Shown one piece after another: positions 16,762 through 26,440 of a DNA stretch of 64,000 nt. The DNA is from Gammaproteobacteria bacterium. GTDB lineage: Bacteria; Pseudomonadota; Gammaproteobacteria; JACKNK01. Made by a program: the position numbers and the translations under genes. The DNA lies in NCBI GenBank assembly GCA_024234955.1, contig JACKNK010000001.1:124001-188000 (forward strand), read 5' to 3'. Numbering within the stretch: position 1 is the stretch's first letter; every line of letters begins with the position of its first letter. Below the pieces are notes generated by a model. That model saw nothing but the letters and a program-made list of their open reading frames with translations, was not told the origin of the DNA and searched no databases.

Positions 16762-19470
16762 TCAACGCAGTTCGTCCAGGCCTGTCTGAAGGGTGTCAAT
16801 GATCCGGGAGCGCGTTTCCGGGTCGTGGATCGGCGCTCCGGTGGCGTCGGTCAGGAAGAACACGTCTTCCGCACGTTCGCCGACGGTGGCGATCTTGGCC
16901 TTGAATACTTGCAGGCCGCAGCTATGCAGGGCGCTGGCGATATGTGCCAACAATCCGGGGCGGTCCGCGCTGATCACTTCCAGGACGGATCGGCCCTGAC
17001 GGGGCGCCTGATCGAAGTGGACCCGGGTCGGGGTGTGGAAGGCCTTGAGTTGTCGTGGCACACGAGGGCGGGGCGGTGCGGGCATGGGACTATCGACGAT
17101 CGCGTCATGCACCGCGACGCGGATTTCTTCGAGACGACCGGCGTCGTCGATGTCGCTCCCGTCCTGTTCGAGGATGGCAAAGCTGTTGAAACTTCGGCCT
17201 TGATGGTTGCTGAGGATGCGTGCGTCCACGGTGTTCAGGCCCAGCGTGGCGACCGCCGTGGCAATCCTCGCGAATAGGCCGGGCATGTCGTTGGCGTGGA
17301 CGAACAGTGTCGTGGTGCGACCTTTTCCGCTGGCGTTGTTCGAGGCATCGATACGGCGAACCAGGATCATCGGCATCAGCGCTTCGGGAATGTCTGCCAC
17401 CGCCTCGGTATGCCAGGCAATCTCCTCCCCGGTGTGCTGCAGGAAATAATCGTCGTCGAGTTCCGACCAGACCCGTGCAATCTGCTGTTTGTCGATCGGT
17501 GTCGCATCGAGTCGGGCCAAGGCTTCTTCACGGGCTTCCCGGATGCGGACTTCCTTGTTGATCGGATTGGCGAGTCCTCGCCGCAAGGCGCGTGTGGTGG
17601 CGTCGTAGAGATCGGCGAGCAACGAGGCCTTCCAGCTGTTCCAGAGCTTGGGGTTGGTGGCGCGCAGGTCCGCGACGGTAAGCAGATACAGATAGTCGAG
17701 ATGGGTCTGATCGCCGACATGCTCGGCGAAGGCGTGAATCACGTCCGGGTCGCTGATGTCCTTGCGCTGCGCGGTGGAGGACATGATCAGATGATTGCGC
17801 ACCAGCCAGGCGATCAAGGCGGTGTCGTAACGCGACAGGCCGTGACTGCGACCGAATTGCAGCGCGTCCTGCTCGCCGAGTTCCGAATGGTCGCCGCCAC
17901 GCCCTTTGGCGATGTCGTGAAACAGGCCGGCGATATAGAGCAGGTCCGGCTTGGGAATCTGGCTGTGGACCCGGCTCGCGAGCGGGAACTCATCCATGTG
18001 TCTGCTTACCGAGAAACGGCGCAGATTGCGGATCAGGAACAGGGTGTGCTGGTCCACGGTGTAGGCGTGGAACAGGTCGTACTGCATACGCCCGACGATG
18101 TTCTCGAAGGCGGGCAGGTAAGCCGCGAGGACGCCGTAGCGATTCATGCGACGCAAGGCGCGCGTGATGCCTCTGGGTTCGCGGAAGATGTCCATGAACA
18201 GGGCGCGGCAGCGCAGATCGGCGCGGAAATTCTTGTCGATCAGATGCAGATGTTCGCGGATGGAGCGAATGGTGCTGGCGCGCACCCCCCGGGCTTTCGG
18301 GTTTTGTTGCAGCACCAGGAAAACTTCCAGCAACGCGAACGGGTAGCGGCGGAACACGCCGGGGTGCGTGGTTTCGATGTAGCCGCGACGGAGCTGGAAG
18401 CGCTTGTTCAGCGGCTGTGGGGTGTTGTCGTCGTGCGCCAGAATCAGTTCCTCGCGGAACAGTTGCAGCAGCATCTCGTTGAGCCGGCTCAACGTCATCA
18501 CGGTCCGGTAATAGGACTGCATGAAGGCCTCGACGGCGAGGTTGCCCTGGTTCTGGCCGTCTCCGTCCGCAAAACCGAGTTGGGTGGCCAGGGTGCGCTG
18601 ATGATCGAATAGCAAACGGTCATCGTGGCGACCGGTGAGCCGATGCAGTGCCCAACGGATCCGCCAGAGGTACGATTGCCCGGCCATCAGGTCGGCGCAC
18701 TCGGCGGCGGTCAGAAACTCGTGGCGAATGAGTTCGCCCAGGGTGTCGGCGCCGAAATGGCGCTTGACCACCCAGGCGATCATCTGAATGTCGCGCAAGC
18801 CGCCGGGACTGCTCTTCAGATTCGGTTCGAGGTTGTAGGCGGTGTCCTCAAATCGATCATGACGGGCGTCCTGTTCCTCGAGTTTGGCCTCGAAAAATCG
18901 GCGGTCGTCCCACATCCTGGCGGGGGCGATGCGCGCCTGAAGGTCGGTTAGCAGCGTTTCTGGTCCCGCAAGCAGGCGGATCTCCGTCAGGTTGGTGATG
19001 ATGGTCAGATCGGCGCGCGCCTCTTCCTCGCATTCATCGAGTGTGCGGACACTGTGGCCGATCTCCAGGCCAATGTCCCAGAGCAGGGTCAGAAAGTCGG
19101 ACAAGGACGCCGCAAAGGCGTCATCGTCGCCATCCCCGACCAGAATCAGCAGATCGACGTCGGAGGCAGGATGCAATTCGCCGCGCCCGTAACCGCCGAC
19201 GGCAGCGAGAGCGAGCGGATGGCGGGTGCCGAGGTGATGACACCAGGCGGTGGCGAGTACAAGGTCGACCATCGCCGCCCGATCACGAACCAGGGTAACG
19301 ATGTCTTCACCCGCATCGAAACGGTGATTCAGTGCCGCATCGGCGGTGCGAATCTGCTTCTTCATGCCGCCGATGTCGCCCGCGCTCAGCGCGAGCTTGA
19401 AGGCCGTGGCGTCAAGCACGTCGGCATTGCCCTCGGGAATCCGGCAGGGCGCCGGGATGGTGGCGATCAA
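16762..19470 (-). CDS. glnD: Bifunctional [protein-PII] uridylyltransferase/uridylyl-removing enzyme
   Basis: Nitrogen sensor that uridylylates PII (GlnB/GlnK) when glutamine is low and removes UMP when it is high. The 902 residues contain the nucleotidyltransferase motif GGYGRGELHPASDVD (residues 92-106), a central HD domain for uridylyl removal (GLFHDIAKGRGGDH), and two C-terminal ACT domains (from about 716 and 824) that bind glutamine. Start is a TTG overlapping the map stop in a TTGA arrangement, so translation is probably coupled. The map-glnD order is conserved in gammaproteobacteria. PII genes are not in the window. Confidence 0.95.
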   Translation of the reverse strand: MIATIPAPCRIPEGNADVLDATAFKLALSAGDIGGMKKQIRTADAALNHRFDAGEDIVTLVRDRAAMVDLVLATAWCHHLGTRHPLALAAVGGYGRGELHPASDVDLLILVGDGDDDAFAASLSDFLTLLWDIGLEIGHSVRTLDECEEEARADLTIITNLTEIRLLAGPETLLTDLQARIAPARMWDDRRFFEAKLEEQDARHDRFEDTAYNLEPNLKSSPGGLRDIQMIAWVVKRHFGADTLGELIRHEFLTAAECADLMAGQSYLWRIRWALHRLTGRHDDRLLFDHQRTLATQLGFADGDGQNQGNLAVEAFMQSYYRTVMTLSRLNEMLLQLFREELILAHDDNTPQPLNKRFQLRRGYIETTHPGVFRRYPFALLEVFLVLQQNPKARGVRASTIRSIREHLHLIDKNFRADLRCRALFMDIFREPRGITRALRRMNRYGVLAAYLPAFENIVGRMQYDLFHAYTVDQHTLFLIRNLRRFSVSRHMDEFPLASRVHSQIPKPDLLYIAGLFHDIAKGRGGDHSELGEQDALQFGRSHGLSRYDTALIAWLVRNHLIMSSTAQRKDISDPDVIHAFAEHVGDQTHLDYLYLLTVADLRATNPKLWNSWKASLLADLYDATTRALRRGLANPINKEVRIREAREEALARLDATPIDKQQIARVWSELDDDYFLQHTGEEIAWHTEAVADIPEALMPMILVRRIDASNNASGKGRTTTLFVHANDMPGLFARIATAVATLGLNTVDARILSNHQGRSFNSFAILEQDGSDIDDAGRLEEIRVAVHDAIVDSPMPAPPRPRVPRQLKAFHTPTRVHFDQAPRQGRSVLEVISADRPGLLAHIASALHSCGLQVFKAKIATVGERAEDVFFLTDATGAPIHDPETRSRIIDTLQTGLDELR

Positions 19471-20234
19471 GGTTCGTCGCCGGGGCGGATGGTGAGGATT
19501 TCGTAACCGTCAGCGGTCACCAGGATGGTGTGCTCCCATTGCGCCGAAAGACTGTGATCCTTGGTGACCACGGTCCAGCCGTCCGGCAGTAGTTTCACCT
19601 GACGTTTGCCGATGTTGACCATCGGTTCGATCGTGAAGCACATGCCTTCCTGCAAGGTGTAACCGGTGCCGGGCTGACCGTAATGCAACACCTGTGGGTC
19701 TTCGTGGAATTCCCGCCCGATGCCGTGGCCGCAATATTCCCGCACGATAGAACAATGCTGCTTCTCGGCGTGACGCTGGATGGCGAAGCCGATGTCACCG
19801 AGTTGGACGCCCGGCTTGACCATGTCGATACCGATCAACATGCATTCCTTGGCGACCCGAGAGATGCGTTCGGCGGCCGTATTCACGGTGCCGACCGGGA
19901 ACATCTTGCTGGTGTCACCGTGAAAGCCATCTTTGATCACGGTGATGTCGATGTTCACCACGTCGCCGTTCTTGAGAACCTTGTCGCTGGGAATGCCGTG
20001 ACAGACCTGATGGTTCACCGAGGTGCAGATCGACTTGGGAAACCCCCGGTAGTTGAGCGGGGCAGGGATCGCCTTCTGCTCGTTGACGATGTAATCGTGG
20101 CAGATGCGATCCAGTTCGTCCGTGGTCACGCCGGGCTGGACGTGCTCGCGGATCATGTGCAAAACATCTGCGGCAAGTCGCCCGGCGACGCGCATCTTTT
20201 CGATCTCTTCGGGCGTTTTGATTGTGACGCTCAT
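19467..20234 (-). CDS. map: Methionine aminopeptidase, type I
   Basis: Removes the initiator methionine from nascent proteins. The metal ligands are recognisable in VNIDITVIKDGFHGDTS (two Asp), the REYCGHGIGREFHEDP segment (His) and FTIEPM (Glu), with a last Glu near HTILVT. I take the ATG at 20234, preceded by GAGAG, giving 255 residues and the usual type I length. The open frame upstream to 20327 carries no family sequence and overlaps the proposed promoter. It is divergent from rpsB across a 342-base region, a conserved arrangement, and coupled to glnD by a 4-base overlap. Confidence 0.96.
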   Translation of the reverse strand: MSVTIKTPEEIEKMRVAGRLAADVLHMIREHVQPGVTTDELDRICHDYIVNEQKAIPAPLNYRGFPKSICTSVNHQVCHGIPSDKVLKNGDVVNIDITVIKDGFHGDTSKMFPVGTVNTAAERISRVAKECMLIGIDMVKPGVQLGDIGFAIQRHAEKQHCSIVREYCGHGIGREFHEDPQVLHYGQPGTGYTLQEGMCFTIEPMVNIGKRQVKLLPDGWTVVTKDHSLSAQWEHTILVTADGYEILTIRPGDEP

Positions 20235-20297
20235 GGATTCTCTCAGCGACGGAACCGTAATCCGCACGATTCGCGTTGGGTGGATGAGGCGGCGACC

Positions 20298-20327
20298 ATA
20301 TGGCGACGTCTCAAGGTAGCCCGTCAA
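20298..20327 (-). promoter_or_regulatory. Probable promoter of map-glnD
   Basis: On the minus strand TTGACG (20327-20322), an 18-base spacer, then CCATAT (20303-20298). The -35 is strong and the -10 mediocre. It lies 64 bases before the map ATG. Confidence 0.4.
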
Positions 20328-20373
20328 CGTGGCCAGCGTACTGCGGAATGTACGGCAAAGCGTGCCGTGCAGA

Positions 20374-20402
20374 TTGTTGCAGCGAGGTCGCTATGGTATA
20401 AA
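20374..20402 (+). promoter_or_regulatory. Sigma-70 promoter of rpsB-tsf
   Basis: TTGTTG (20374-20379), a 17-base spacer, then TATAAA (20397-20402), close to consensus. Transcription would start near 20409 and leave an untranslated leader of about 168 bases before rpsB, consistent with autoregulation by S2. Confidence 0.65.
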
Positions 20403-20408
20403 GCCGCC

Positions 20409-20576
20409 GCTTTTCAAAGCAATGCAAACACCGAGGGTATGGGCAACAGGCCTGCCCCGGTTTAATCACACATGCGTCGACACGTATGACTGGGTGCCGC
20501 CGGTAGGCTGAACAAGCCATCGGCGGTTGTCATATGGGACGCATGGAGGCCCAACCCCCAATATAGGTAACCCCCC
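20409..20576 (+). promoter_or_regulatory. rpsB mRNA leader, possible S2 autoregulatory element
   Basis: The 168 bases between the predicted start of transcription and the rpsB ATG contain no gene. In gammaproteobacteria this position often holds the S2-binding leader (the t44-like RNA). I infer it from position and length; I could not fold or align it. Confidence 0.35.
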
Positions 20577-21356
20577 ATGGCAGACGTATCCATGCGTCAG
20601 ATGCTGGAGGCCGGCGTTCACTTCGGTCACCAGACCCGTTACTGGAACCCGCAGATGGCTGAGTACATCTTCGGCGCGCGTTCCAAGATCCACATCATCA
20701 ACCTTGAGCAGACCCTTCCGCTGTTCAACGACGCGATGAATTACTTGAGCAGCCTGGTCTCCAAGGGCGGCAGCGTGATGTTCGTCGGCACCAAGCGTGC
20801 GGCGCGCGAGGCGATTGCCGAGCAGGCCCAGCGTTGCGGCATGCCCTACGTCAACCATCGCTGGCTCGGCGGCATGCTGACCAACTTCAAGACGGTGCGT
20901 AATTCCATCAAGCGTCTCAAGGACCTTGAAGGCATGGTCGCGGGTGAAGGCGGCGTGCGTCTGTCCAAGCGTGAAACCCTGGAACTGGACCGTGAGCGCG
21001 AGAAGCTGGATCGCAGCCTCGGCGGTATCAAGGACATGCCGGGTCTGCCGGATGCGCTGTTCATCATCGATGTCGGTTACGAAAAGATCGCCATTCAGGA
21101 AGCCCGTCGTCTCGGCATCCCGGTGGTTGCGGTGGTCGATACCAACAACTCTCCGGTGGGTGTCGACTACGTCATCCCCGGGAACGACGATGCCATCCGT
21201 GCCGTGCGTCTGTACCTGGAAGCGGCGGCGGATGCCGTGCTCACCGGCAAGCAGACGGCCGTTTCCGGCGGTGGTCGCCGAGACGACTTCGTCGAAATGG
21301 AAACTGCCGTCGCGGCGGCAGAGTCTGCGGAAGCGCCGGCATCGGCGGCTGAGTAA
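20577..21356 (+). CDS. rpsB: 30S ribosomal protein S2
   Basis: Small-subunit ribosomal protein needed for S1 binding and initiation. The N-terminal MRQMLEAGVHFGHQTR, the WLGGMLTNFKT segment and the PDALFIID motif identify S2 beyond doubt. The length is 259 residues with an Ala/Glu-rich tail. Preceded by a long leader and a near-consensus promoter. A hairpin without a T tract separates it from tsf, as in E. coli, where part of the transcripts end there. Confidence 0.99.
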   Translation: MADVSMRQMLEAGVHFGHQTRYWNPQMAEYIFGARSKIHIINLEQTLPLFNDAMNYLSSLVSKGGSVMFVGTKRAAREAIAEQAQRCGMPYVNHRWLGGMLTNFKTVRNSIKRLKDLEGMVAGEGGVRLSKRETLELDREREKLDRSLGGIKDMPGLPDALFIIDVGYEKIAIQEARRLGIPVVAVVDTNNSPVGVDYVIPGNDDAIRAVRLYLEAAADAVLTGKQTAVSGGGRRDDFVEMETAVAAAESAEAPASAAE

Positions 21357-21369
21357 ACCGCAGTCCCCA

Positions 21370-21393
21370 GAAGCCCGGAGTGATCCGGGCTTC
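21370..21393 (+). terminator. Hairpin between rpsB and tsf
   Basis: GAAGCCCGGA (21370-21379), loop GTGA, then its perfect complement (21384-21393). No T run follows, so it is probably an attenuating or stabilising hairpin, not a full terminator. Confidence 0.5.
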
Positions 21394-21450
21394 GCGCTTA
21401 ACGCTTACGAATACATCCGCTAATCACGAATTTTCAGAGGTTTGATTCCC

Positions 21451-22320
21451 ATGGCGATTACTGCTGCTTTGGTGAAAGAACTGCGCGAGCGCACTGGCGC
21501 CGGCATGATGGAATGCAAGAAGACCCTGGTTGAGACCAACGGCGATATTGAAGCTGCGGTCGAACTGATGCGTAAGACCGGTCTGGCCAAGGCCGACAAG
21601 AAGGCCGGTCGAATTGCGGCTGAAGGGCTGGTCGCGGTTGCCACCGACGGTAATCGTGGCGTGATCGTCGAGGTCAATTGCGAAACCGACTTCGTCTCCA
21701 AGGGCGATGACTTCAAGGCCTTCGTGCAGAGCGTTGCCGATGTCGCGCTGGCCGCGAACCCCGCAGACCTGGACGCGCTGATGGCCGCGAACCTGGGCGG
21801 CGGTACGGTTGAAGACACCCGCAAGGAAATGATCGCCAAGATCGGCGAGAACATGGCTGTGCGCCGTTTCGTCGCAATGACCGCCGATACCGCGCTGGGC
21901 GTCTATCTGCACGGCGCACGCATCGGCGTTGTCGTCGCACTGTCCGGTGGTAATGAAGACCTGGCGCGTGATGTGGCCATGCATGTCGCCGCCAGCAATC
22001 CGATGTGCATCGACGAGTCCGGCATCCCGGCCGAGGCGATCGCCAAGGAACGCGAAATCGTCACCGCCCAGGCGGCGGACAGCGGCAAGCCGGAGGCCAT
22101 CATCGAGAAGATGGTTGATGGTCGTATGAAGAAGTTCGTCAACGAGGTCACGCTGGTTGGCCAGCCTTTCGTGAAGGATCCGGATACCACCGTCGGTAAG
22201 CTGCTGGCCGCCAGCGGCGCCACGGTCACCGCCTACGTGCGTTATGAGGTCGGTGAAGGTATCGAAAAGAAGCAGGAAGACTTCGCCGCCGAAGTCATGG
22301 CCCAGGTCAAGGGTTCCTGA
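21451..22320 (+). CDS. tsf: Elongation factor Ts
   Basis: Nucleotide exchange factor for EF-Tu. The N-terminal UBA-like domain carries KELRERTGAGMMECKKTL, and the TDFV motif that contacts EF-Tu appears in NCETDFVSK. The length of 289 residues is standard. I use the ATG at 21451 (MAITAALVKELRE), preceded by AGAGG, instead of an in-frame start nine bases earlier. Followed at 22 bases by pyrH. Confidence 0.98.
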   Translation: MAITAALVKELRERTGAGMMECKKTLVETNGDIEAAVELMRKTGLAKADKKAGRIAAEGLVAVATDGNRGVIVEVNCETDFVSKGDDFKAFVQSVADVALAANPADLDALMAANLGGGTVEDTRKEMIAKIGENMAVRRFVAMTADTALGVYLHGARIGVVVALSGGNEDLARDVAMHVAASNPMCIDESGIPAEAIAKEREIVTAQAADSGKPEAIIEKMVDGRMKKFVNEVTLVGQPFVKDPDTTVGKLLAASGATVTAYVRYEVGEGIEKKQEDFAAEVMAQVKGS

Positions 22321-22342
22321 TCACACGCCAAGAGCTGTCGTC

Positions 22343-23056
22343 ATGTCCAAGCCAATCTACAAGCGCATTTTGCTGAAACTCTCGGGTGAAGCCCTGATGG
22401 GTGACGGCGATTTTGGCATCGATCCCGGGTTTCTCGGCCAGGTAGCCGGGGAGGTTGCGGGGCTCGTCAAGTCCGGCGTTCAGGTTGGCATGGTCATCGG
22501 CGGCGGCAACATATTCCGGGGGGCCGGGCTTGCCGGTGCCGGAATGGATCGCGTGGTCGGCGACCAGATGGGCATGCTTGCCACCGTCATGAACGCGCTG
22601 GCGATGGGTCAGGCGTTGGAGGCGATTGGCTGCGAAGCGCGGGTCATGTCCGCGATTCCGATGAATCCGATCGGAGAAGGGTATTCGGCGGCGGAGGCCA
22701 AACGGCATCTGTCCGCCGGTCGCGTGGCCCTGTTTGCCGCCGGTACCGGCAATCCTTATTTCACCACGGACTCGGCGGCGGCCTTGCGCGCCATCGAGAT
22801 CGGTGCCGATGTCCTGTTCAAGGCCACCAAGGTCGATGGCGTCTACACCGCCGATCCGGCCAAGGACCCATCCGCGACCCGCTACACGCAGGTCAGTTTT
22901 GCGGAGAGCATCGAAAAGAAACTCGGCGTCATGGATCAGACCGCCTTCGTGCTGTGTCGCGACCACAGCATGCCGATCCGGGTGTTCAGCATCTTCAATG
23001 CCGGCGATCTGGGCCGCGCCGTGAACGGCGAGGACGTCGGCACCATCGTCCAGTAA
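22343..23056 (+). CDS. pyrH: Uridylate kinase
   Basis: UMP kinase of the amino-acid-kinase fold, making UDP for nucleotides and sugar-nucleotides. KRILLKLSGEALMG at the start, GGGNIFRG and FTTDSAAALRAIEI are signature segments. The ATG at 22343 (MSKPIYKRIL) gives 237 residues, the usual size. An upstream in-frame extension runs into tsf and is not family-like. Member of the long forward cluster. Confidence 0.97.
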   Translation: MSKPIYKRILLKLSGEALMGDGDFGIDPGFLGQVAGEVAGLVKSGVQVGMVIGGGNIFRGAGLAGAGMDRVVGDQMGMLATVMNALAMGQALEAIGCEARVMSAIPMNPIGEGYSAAEAKRHLSAGRVALFAAGTGNPYFTTDSAAALRAIEIGADVLFKATKVDGVYTADPAKDPSATRYTQVSFAESIEKKLGVMDQTAFVLCRDHSMPIRVFSIFNAGDLGRAVNGEDVGTIVQ

Positions 23057-23092
23057 ATCCGCCGCCGAACGGTCGGCAGCAGGGGAGCGATC

Positions 23093-23650
23093 ATGATCGA
23101 AGACATCAAGAAAGACGCCGATATGCGCATGGGCAAGAGTATCGAGGCGTTTCGCCATGAACTCGGGCAGATTCGCACCGGTCGTGCTCACACCAGTCTG
23201 CTCGCCAGCGTCACCGTGGATTATTACGGGGCGCAGACGCCGTTGACCCAGGTGGCCAACGTCAACGTCGAGGATGCGCGCACGCTCACGGTGAATCCGT
23301 GGGAGAAGAACCTGATTGGCGCCATCGAGAAGGCCATTCTCAATTCGGGGCTGGGCCTCAATCCCGCCAGTACCGGGACCGTGATCCGCGTGCCTTTGCC
23401 GCCGCTGACCGAGGAGCGTCGTCGCGATCTGATCAAGGTAGTGCGTAACGAAGGTGAGGGCGCCAAGGTGGCGATCCGTAACATTCGACGGGATGCCAAT
23501 GCGGACATCAAGGAACTCGTCAAGGAAAAGGAAATCTCCGAGGACGACGGGCGTCGCGGTGAAGACGCCATTCAGAAGATCACCGACGGCCACGTTGCCG
23601 AGGTCGACAAGCTGCTGGAAGTCAAAGAGCAGGAGCTGATGGAATTCTGA
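23093..23650 (+). CDS. frr: Ribosome recycling factor
   Basis: Splits post-termination ribosomes with EF-G. 185 residues, the exact family length, with the tRNA-mimicking three-helix bundle: GRAHTSLLASVTVDYYG, RVPLPPLTEERRRDL and KAEGAKVAIRNIRRDAN-like segments. ATG preceded by AGGGGAG. Lies between pyrH and uppS in the conserved order. Confidence 0.98.
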   Translation: MIEDIKKDADMRMGKSIEAFRHELGQIRTGRAHTSLLASVTVDYYGAQTPLTQVANVNVEDARTLTVNPWEKNLIGAIEKAILNSGLGLNPASTGTVIRVPLPPLTEERRRDLIKVVRNEGEGAKVAIRNIRRDANADIKELVKEKEISEDDGRRGEDAIQKITDGHVAEVDKLLEVKEQELMEF

Positions 23651-23681
23651 GGCGGCATACCCGGCTATCAGAACCCTTCAC

Positions 23682-24443
23682 ATGAGCTCGGAGACTTATC
23701 CCCCGGCCCCGGAACGCCTGCCTCGTCACATTGCCATCATCATGGATGGCAACGGTCGTTGGGCGAAGAAGCGTTTCCTGCCTCGTCCTGCGGGACATAA
23801 GGTCGGGGCCGAAGTGGTGCGCAATCTCGTCAAGGCCTGCACCCACTGGGGTGTCGAGGCACTCACCCTGTTCGCCTTCTCCAGTGAGAACTGGAAACGA
23901 CCCAAGGACGAAGTCAGTCTGTTGATGGATCTGTTCATCACCATGCTGCGTCGTGAGACCCGGGAGCTGGACGCCAATAACGTGCGCATGCGTTTCATTG
24001 GTGAGCGTCGTGCGTTTTCCAACAAGCTCCAAGCGCAGATTGCCGACTCCGAGGCGCTGACGGCCGACAATACCGGCCTGAATTTGGTGATCGCCGCCAA
24101 TTATGGTGGGCGTTGGGATATTGCCGATGCCGCGCAGCGGCTTGCTGCTCGTGTTGCCGCTGGGGAACTCGGCCCCGAGGACGTGACCCCGGAGGCAATG
24201 GATCGGGAAATCAGCACGCATGACCTGCCGGAGCCTGACCTGTTCATCCGTACCGGTGGCGAGCGGCGCATCAGCAATTTCCTGCTCTGGCAGCTTGCCT
24301 ACAGCGAGTTGTATTTCACCGATACCTTGTGGCCGGACTTCGGAGTGACCGATCTGCATGTGGCAATGGTCGATTTCTCCGGGCGTCAGCGGCGTTTCGG
24401 CCTGACCGGAGAGCAGATAGAAAAAGGCGGAAAACGTGCTTAA
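23682..24443 (+). CDS. uppS: Undecaprenyl pyrophosphate synthase
   Basis: Cis-prenyltransferase that makes the C55 lipid carrier for peptidoglycan, O-antigen and other glycans. The IIMDGNGRWAKKR motif holds the catalytic Asp22. The FAFSSENWKRP and DLFIRTGGERRISNFLLWQ segments complete the family pattern in 253 residues. The last 8 bases overlap cdsA, so both are probably translated together. Confidence 0.97.
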   Translation: MSSETYPPAPERLPRHIAIIMDGNGRWAKKRFLPRPAGHKVGAEVVRNLVKACTHWGVEALTLFAFSSENWKRPKDEVSLLMDLFITMLRRETRELDANNVRMRFIGERRAFSNKLQAQIADSEALTADNTGLNLVIAANYGGRWDIADAAQRLAARVAAGELGPEDVTPEAMDREISTHDLPEPDLFIRTGGERRISNFLLWQLAYSELYFTDTLWPDFGVTDLHVAMVDFSGRQRRFGLTGEQIEKGGKRA

Positions 24444-25248
24444 GACGCGCATTATCACTGCCCTTATCCTGGCGCCGTTGGTAGTGATGGCGCTGCTTTA
24501 TCTGCCGCCGATCCCTTTGGGATTGGTGTTCGCCGTGGTGGTCCTGATCGCGGCCTGGGAATGGGTCGGATTGCTCAATGCCGAACCCCAGGAAGCGCGA
24601 CTGTTACGCTGGCTTTATCCCTTGCTGATTGCGATCGCCATGGTGTTGGCGGTCATGAAGGCCTTGCCGATCGTGGTGATTTCATTTGGCGCCGCATTCT
24701 GGGTATGGGGCGTGAGCTGGCTCGCTTTCCCGGATTTCGGGCGCGACCGCAACGCTGCCAACATTCTGATCAAGGCGACCGCCGGTGTGGCAGTGCTGGT
24801 GCCGACCTGGATTGCGTTGTTGGCCTTGCATGGGGCTCCCAATAACGGGCCCTGGCTGGTGCTTTATGCAATCGCGATCGCATGGGTCGCGGATACCGGG
24901 GCGTATTTCGCCGGACGTCGGTTCGGGCGGGTCAAGCTGGCGCCACGGATCAGCCCCGGAAAGACGCGCGAGGGCGCTTACGGTGCGTTTATCCTGGTGG
25001 CGATTTACGGCGGGTTTGGCGGTTGGGCCTTCGGTGAGCGCGGTGAAGGCCTTCTGCTGTTTGTGTTGGTCACGATGCTGGCGGCTGTGGCGTCGATCGT
25101 CGGCGATCTGTTCGAGAGTCTGTTCAAGCGGCATGCCGGCATCAAGGACAGCAGTCAGCTGATCCCCGGACACGGTGGGGTCCTTGATCGTATCGACAGC
25201 CTGACCGCCGCCTTGCCGGTGTTCGCTTTCGGGATCGCTTTCCTGTGA
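24436..25248 (+). CDS. cdsA: Phosphatidate cytidylyltransferase
   Basis: Integral membrane enzyme forming CDP-diacylglycerol from phosphatidate and CTP, entry point to phospholipids. The 270 residues hold about seven hydrophobic segments. The C-terminal CDS signature starts in SIVGDLFESLFKRHAGIKDSS and ends in HGGVLDRIDS. The GTG start overlaps uppS by 8 bases and the stop overlaps dxr by 4 (GTGA). Confidence 0.95.
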   Translation: MLKTRIITALILAPLVVMALLYLPPIPLGLVFAVVVLIAAWEWVGLLNAEPQEARLLRWLYPLLIAIAMVLAVMKALPIVVISFGAAFWVWGVSWLAFPDFGRDRNAANILIKATAGVAVLVPTWIALLALHGAPNNGPWLVLYAIAIAWVADTGAYFAGRRFGRVKLAPRISPGKTREGAYGAFILVAIYGGFGGWAFGERGEGLLLFVLVTMLAAVASIVGDLFESLFKRHAGIKDSSQLIPGHGGVLDRIDSLTAALPVFAFGIAFL

Positions 25249-26438
25249 GTTCGCCCATCGGGGTCACGGTTCTGGGTTCGACCGGCTCGGTCGGTGTGAG
25301 CACTCTGGATGTCCTTGGCCGCCATCCGGAGCGTTATCGGGTGGTCGCGCTGACCGCGAATCAGGCGCATGACAAACTTTTCGAACAATGCCGCCGGTTT
25401 GAGCCGCAATACGCGGTGATGGTTCAGGAGCAGGCCGCCGAGGCGCTGCGTCAACGTGTGCGTGCGGCCGGTATTGCGACCGAAGTGCTATCCGGGGCGG
25501 ACGCCTTGTCTACGGTCGCGGCATTGCCACAGACCGACTACGTTATGGCCGCCATTGTTGGTGCCGCCGGTTTGTTGCCTTCGCTGGCTGCGGCGGAAGC
25601 GGGCAAGCGGGTGATGCTGGCGAACAAGGAAGCCTTGGTCATGTCCGGGCAGTTGTTCATGGACGCCGTGAGCCGTAACGGCGCGGAATTGCTGCCCATC
25701 GATTCGGAACACAATGCGATCTTCCAGTGCATGCCGGATGATTTCCCGCAGGGCCTGGGTTCGGTCGGAGTACGCCGCATCCTGTTGACGGCATCCGGCG
25801 GTCCATTCCGCACTACGCCCTTGGCCGCTTTGAAATCCGTGACTCCGGCGCAGGCGGTTGCCCACCCCAACTGGGAAATGGGGCGCAAGATTTCGGTCGA
25901 TTCCGCGACCATGATGAACAAGGGGCTTGAAGTCATCGAGGCCTGCTGGTTGTTCGGTGCCGATACCGAACAGGTGCAGGTTGTGCTGCATCCCCAGAGC
26001 GTCGTGCATTCGATGGTCCAGTACGTGGATGGCTCCGTCCTGGCGCAACTCGGCAACCCCGACATGCGGACCCCGATCGCACATTGCCTGGCCTGGCCGG
26101 AGCGCATCGAATCGGGTGTTGCGGATCTCGATGTCTTCGCCATGTCACGGCTGGATTTCGAGCCCCCGGACCTGCAACGGTTTCCGTGTCTGCGCCTGGC
26201 ATACGAGGCGCGACAGGCGGGTGGCTTGATGAGTACCGCGTTGAACGCAGCCAACGAAGTCGCGGTCGAAGCCTTTCTCGATCGGGGCATGGACTTTCTC
26301 GGCATCCCTGCGGTGATCGAATCGGTATTGGGCGAGACGGTGAATGCGGCCGCCACCGATCTGCGATCGATCCTCGATGCGGACGCCGAGGCTCGCCAGC
26401 GTGCGCGTCGCCAAGTGCGACTGCGCAAAGGGGAATGA
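25245..26438 (+). CDS. dxr: 1-deoxy-D-xylulose 5-phosphate reductoisomerase
   Basis: Second step of the MEP isoprenoid pathway, producing MEP with NADPH; the target of fosmidomycin. VLGSTGSVG near the N-terminus binds NADPH; the active-site segments ASGGPFR and HPNWEMGRKISVDSATMMNK are intact. 397 residues. GTG start overlaps the cdsA stop. ispG, a later step of the same pathway, is found at 43.8 kb. Confidence 0.97.
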   Translation: MSSPIGVTVLGSTGSVGVSTLDVLGRHPERYRVVALTANQAHDKLFEQCRRFEPQYAVMVQEQAAEALRQRVRAAGIATEVLSGADALSTVAALPQTDYVMAAIVGAAGLLPSLAAAEAGKRVMLANKEALVMSGQLFMDAVSRNGAELLPIDSEHNAIFQCMPDDFPQGLGSVGVRRILLTASGGPFRTTPLAALKSVTPAQAVAHPNWEMGRKISVDSATMMNKGLEVIEACWLFGADTEQVQVVLHPQSVVHSMVQYVDGSVLAQLGNPDMRTPIAHCLAWPERIESGVADLDVFAMSRLDFEPPDLQRFPCLRLAYEARQAGGLMSTALNAANEVAVEAFLDRGMDFLGIPAVIESVLGETVNAAATDLRSILDADAEARQRARRQVRLRKGE

Positions 26439-26440
26439 CC

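Noticed and set aside
26435..26440. rseP start at the ATG that overlaps the dxr stop
   Set aside because: Spacing to AGGGG is too short. The next ATG restores the conserved His22/Glu23/His26 numbering.
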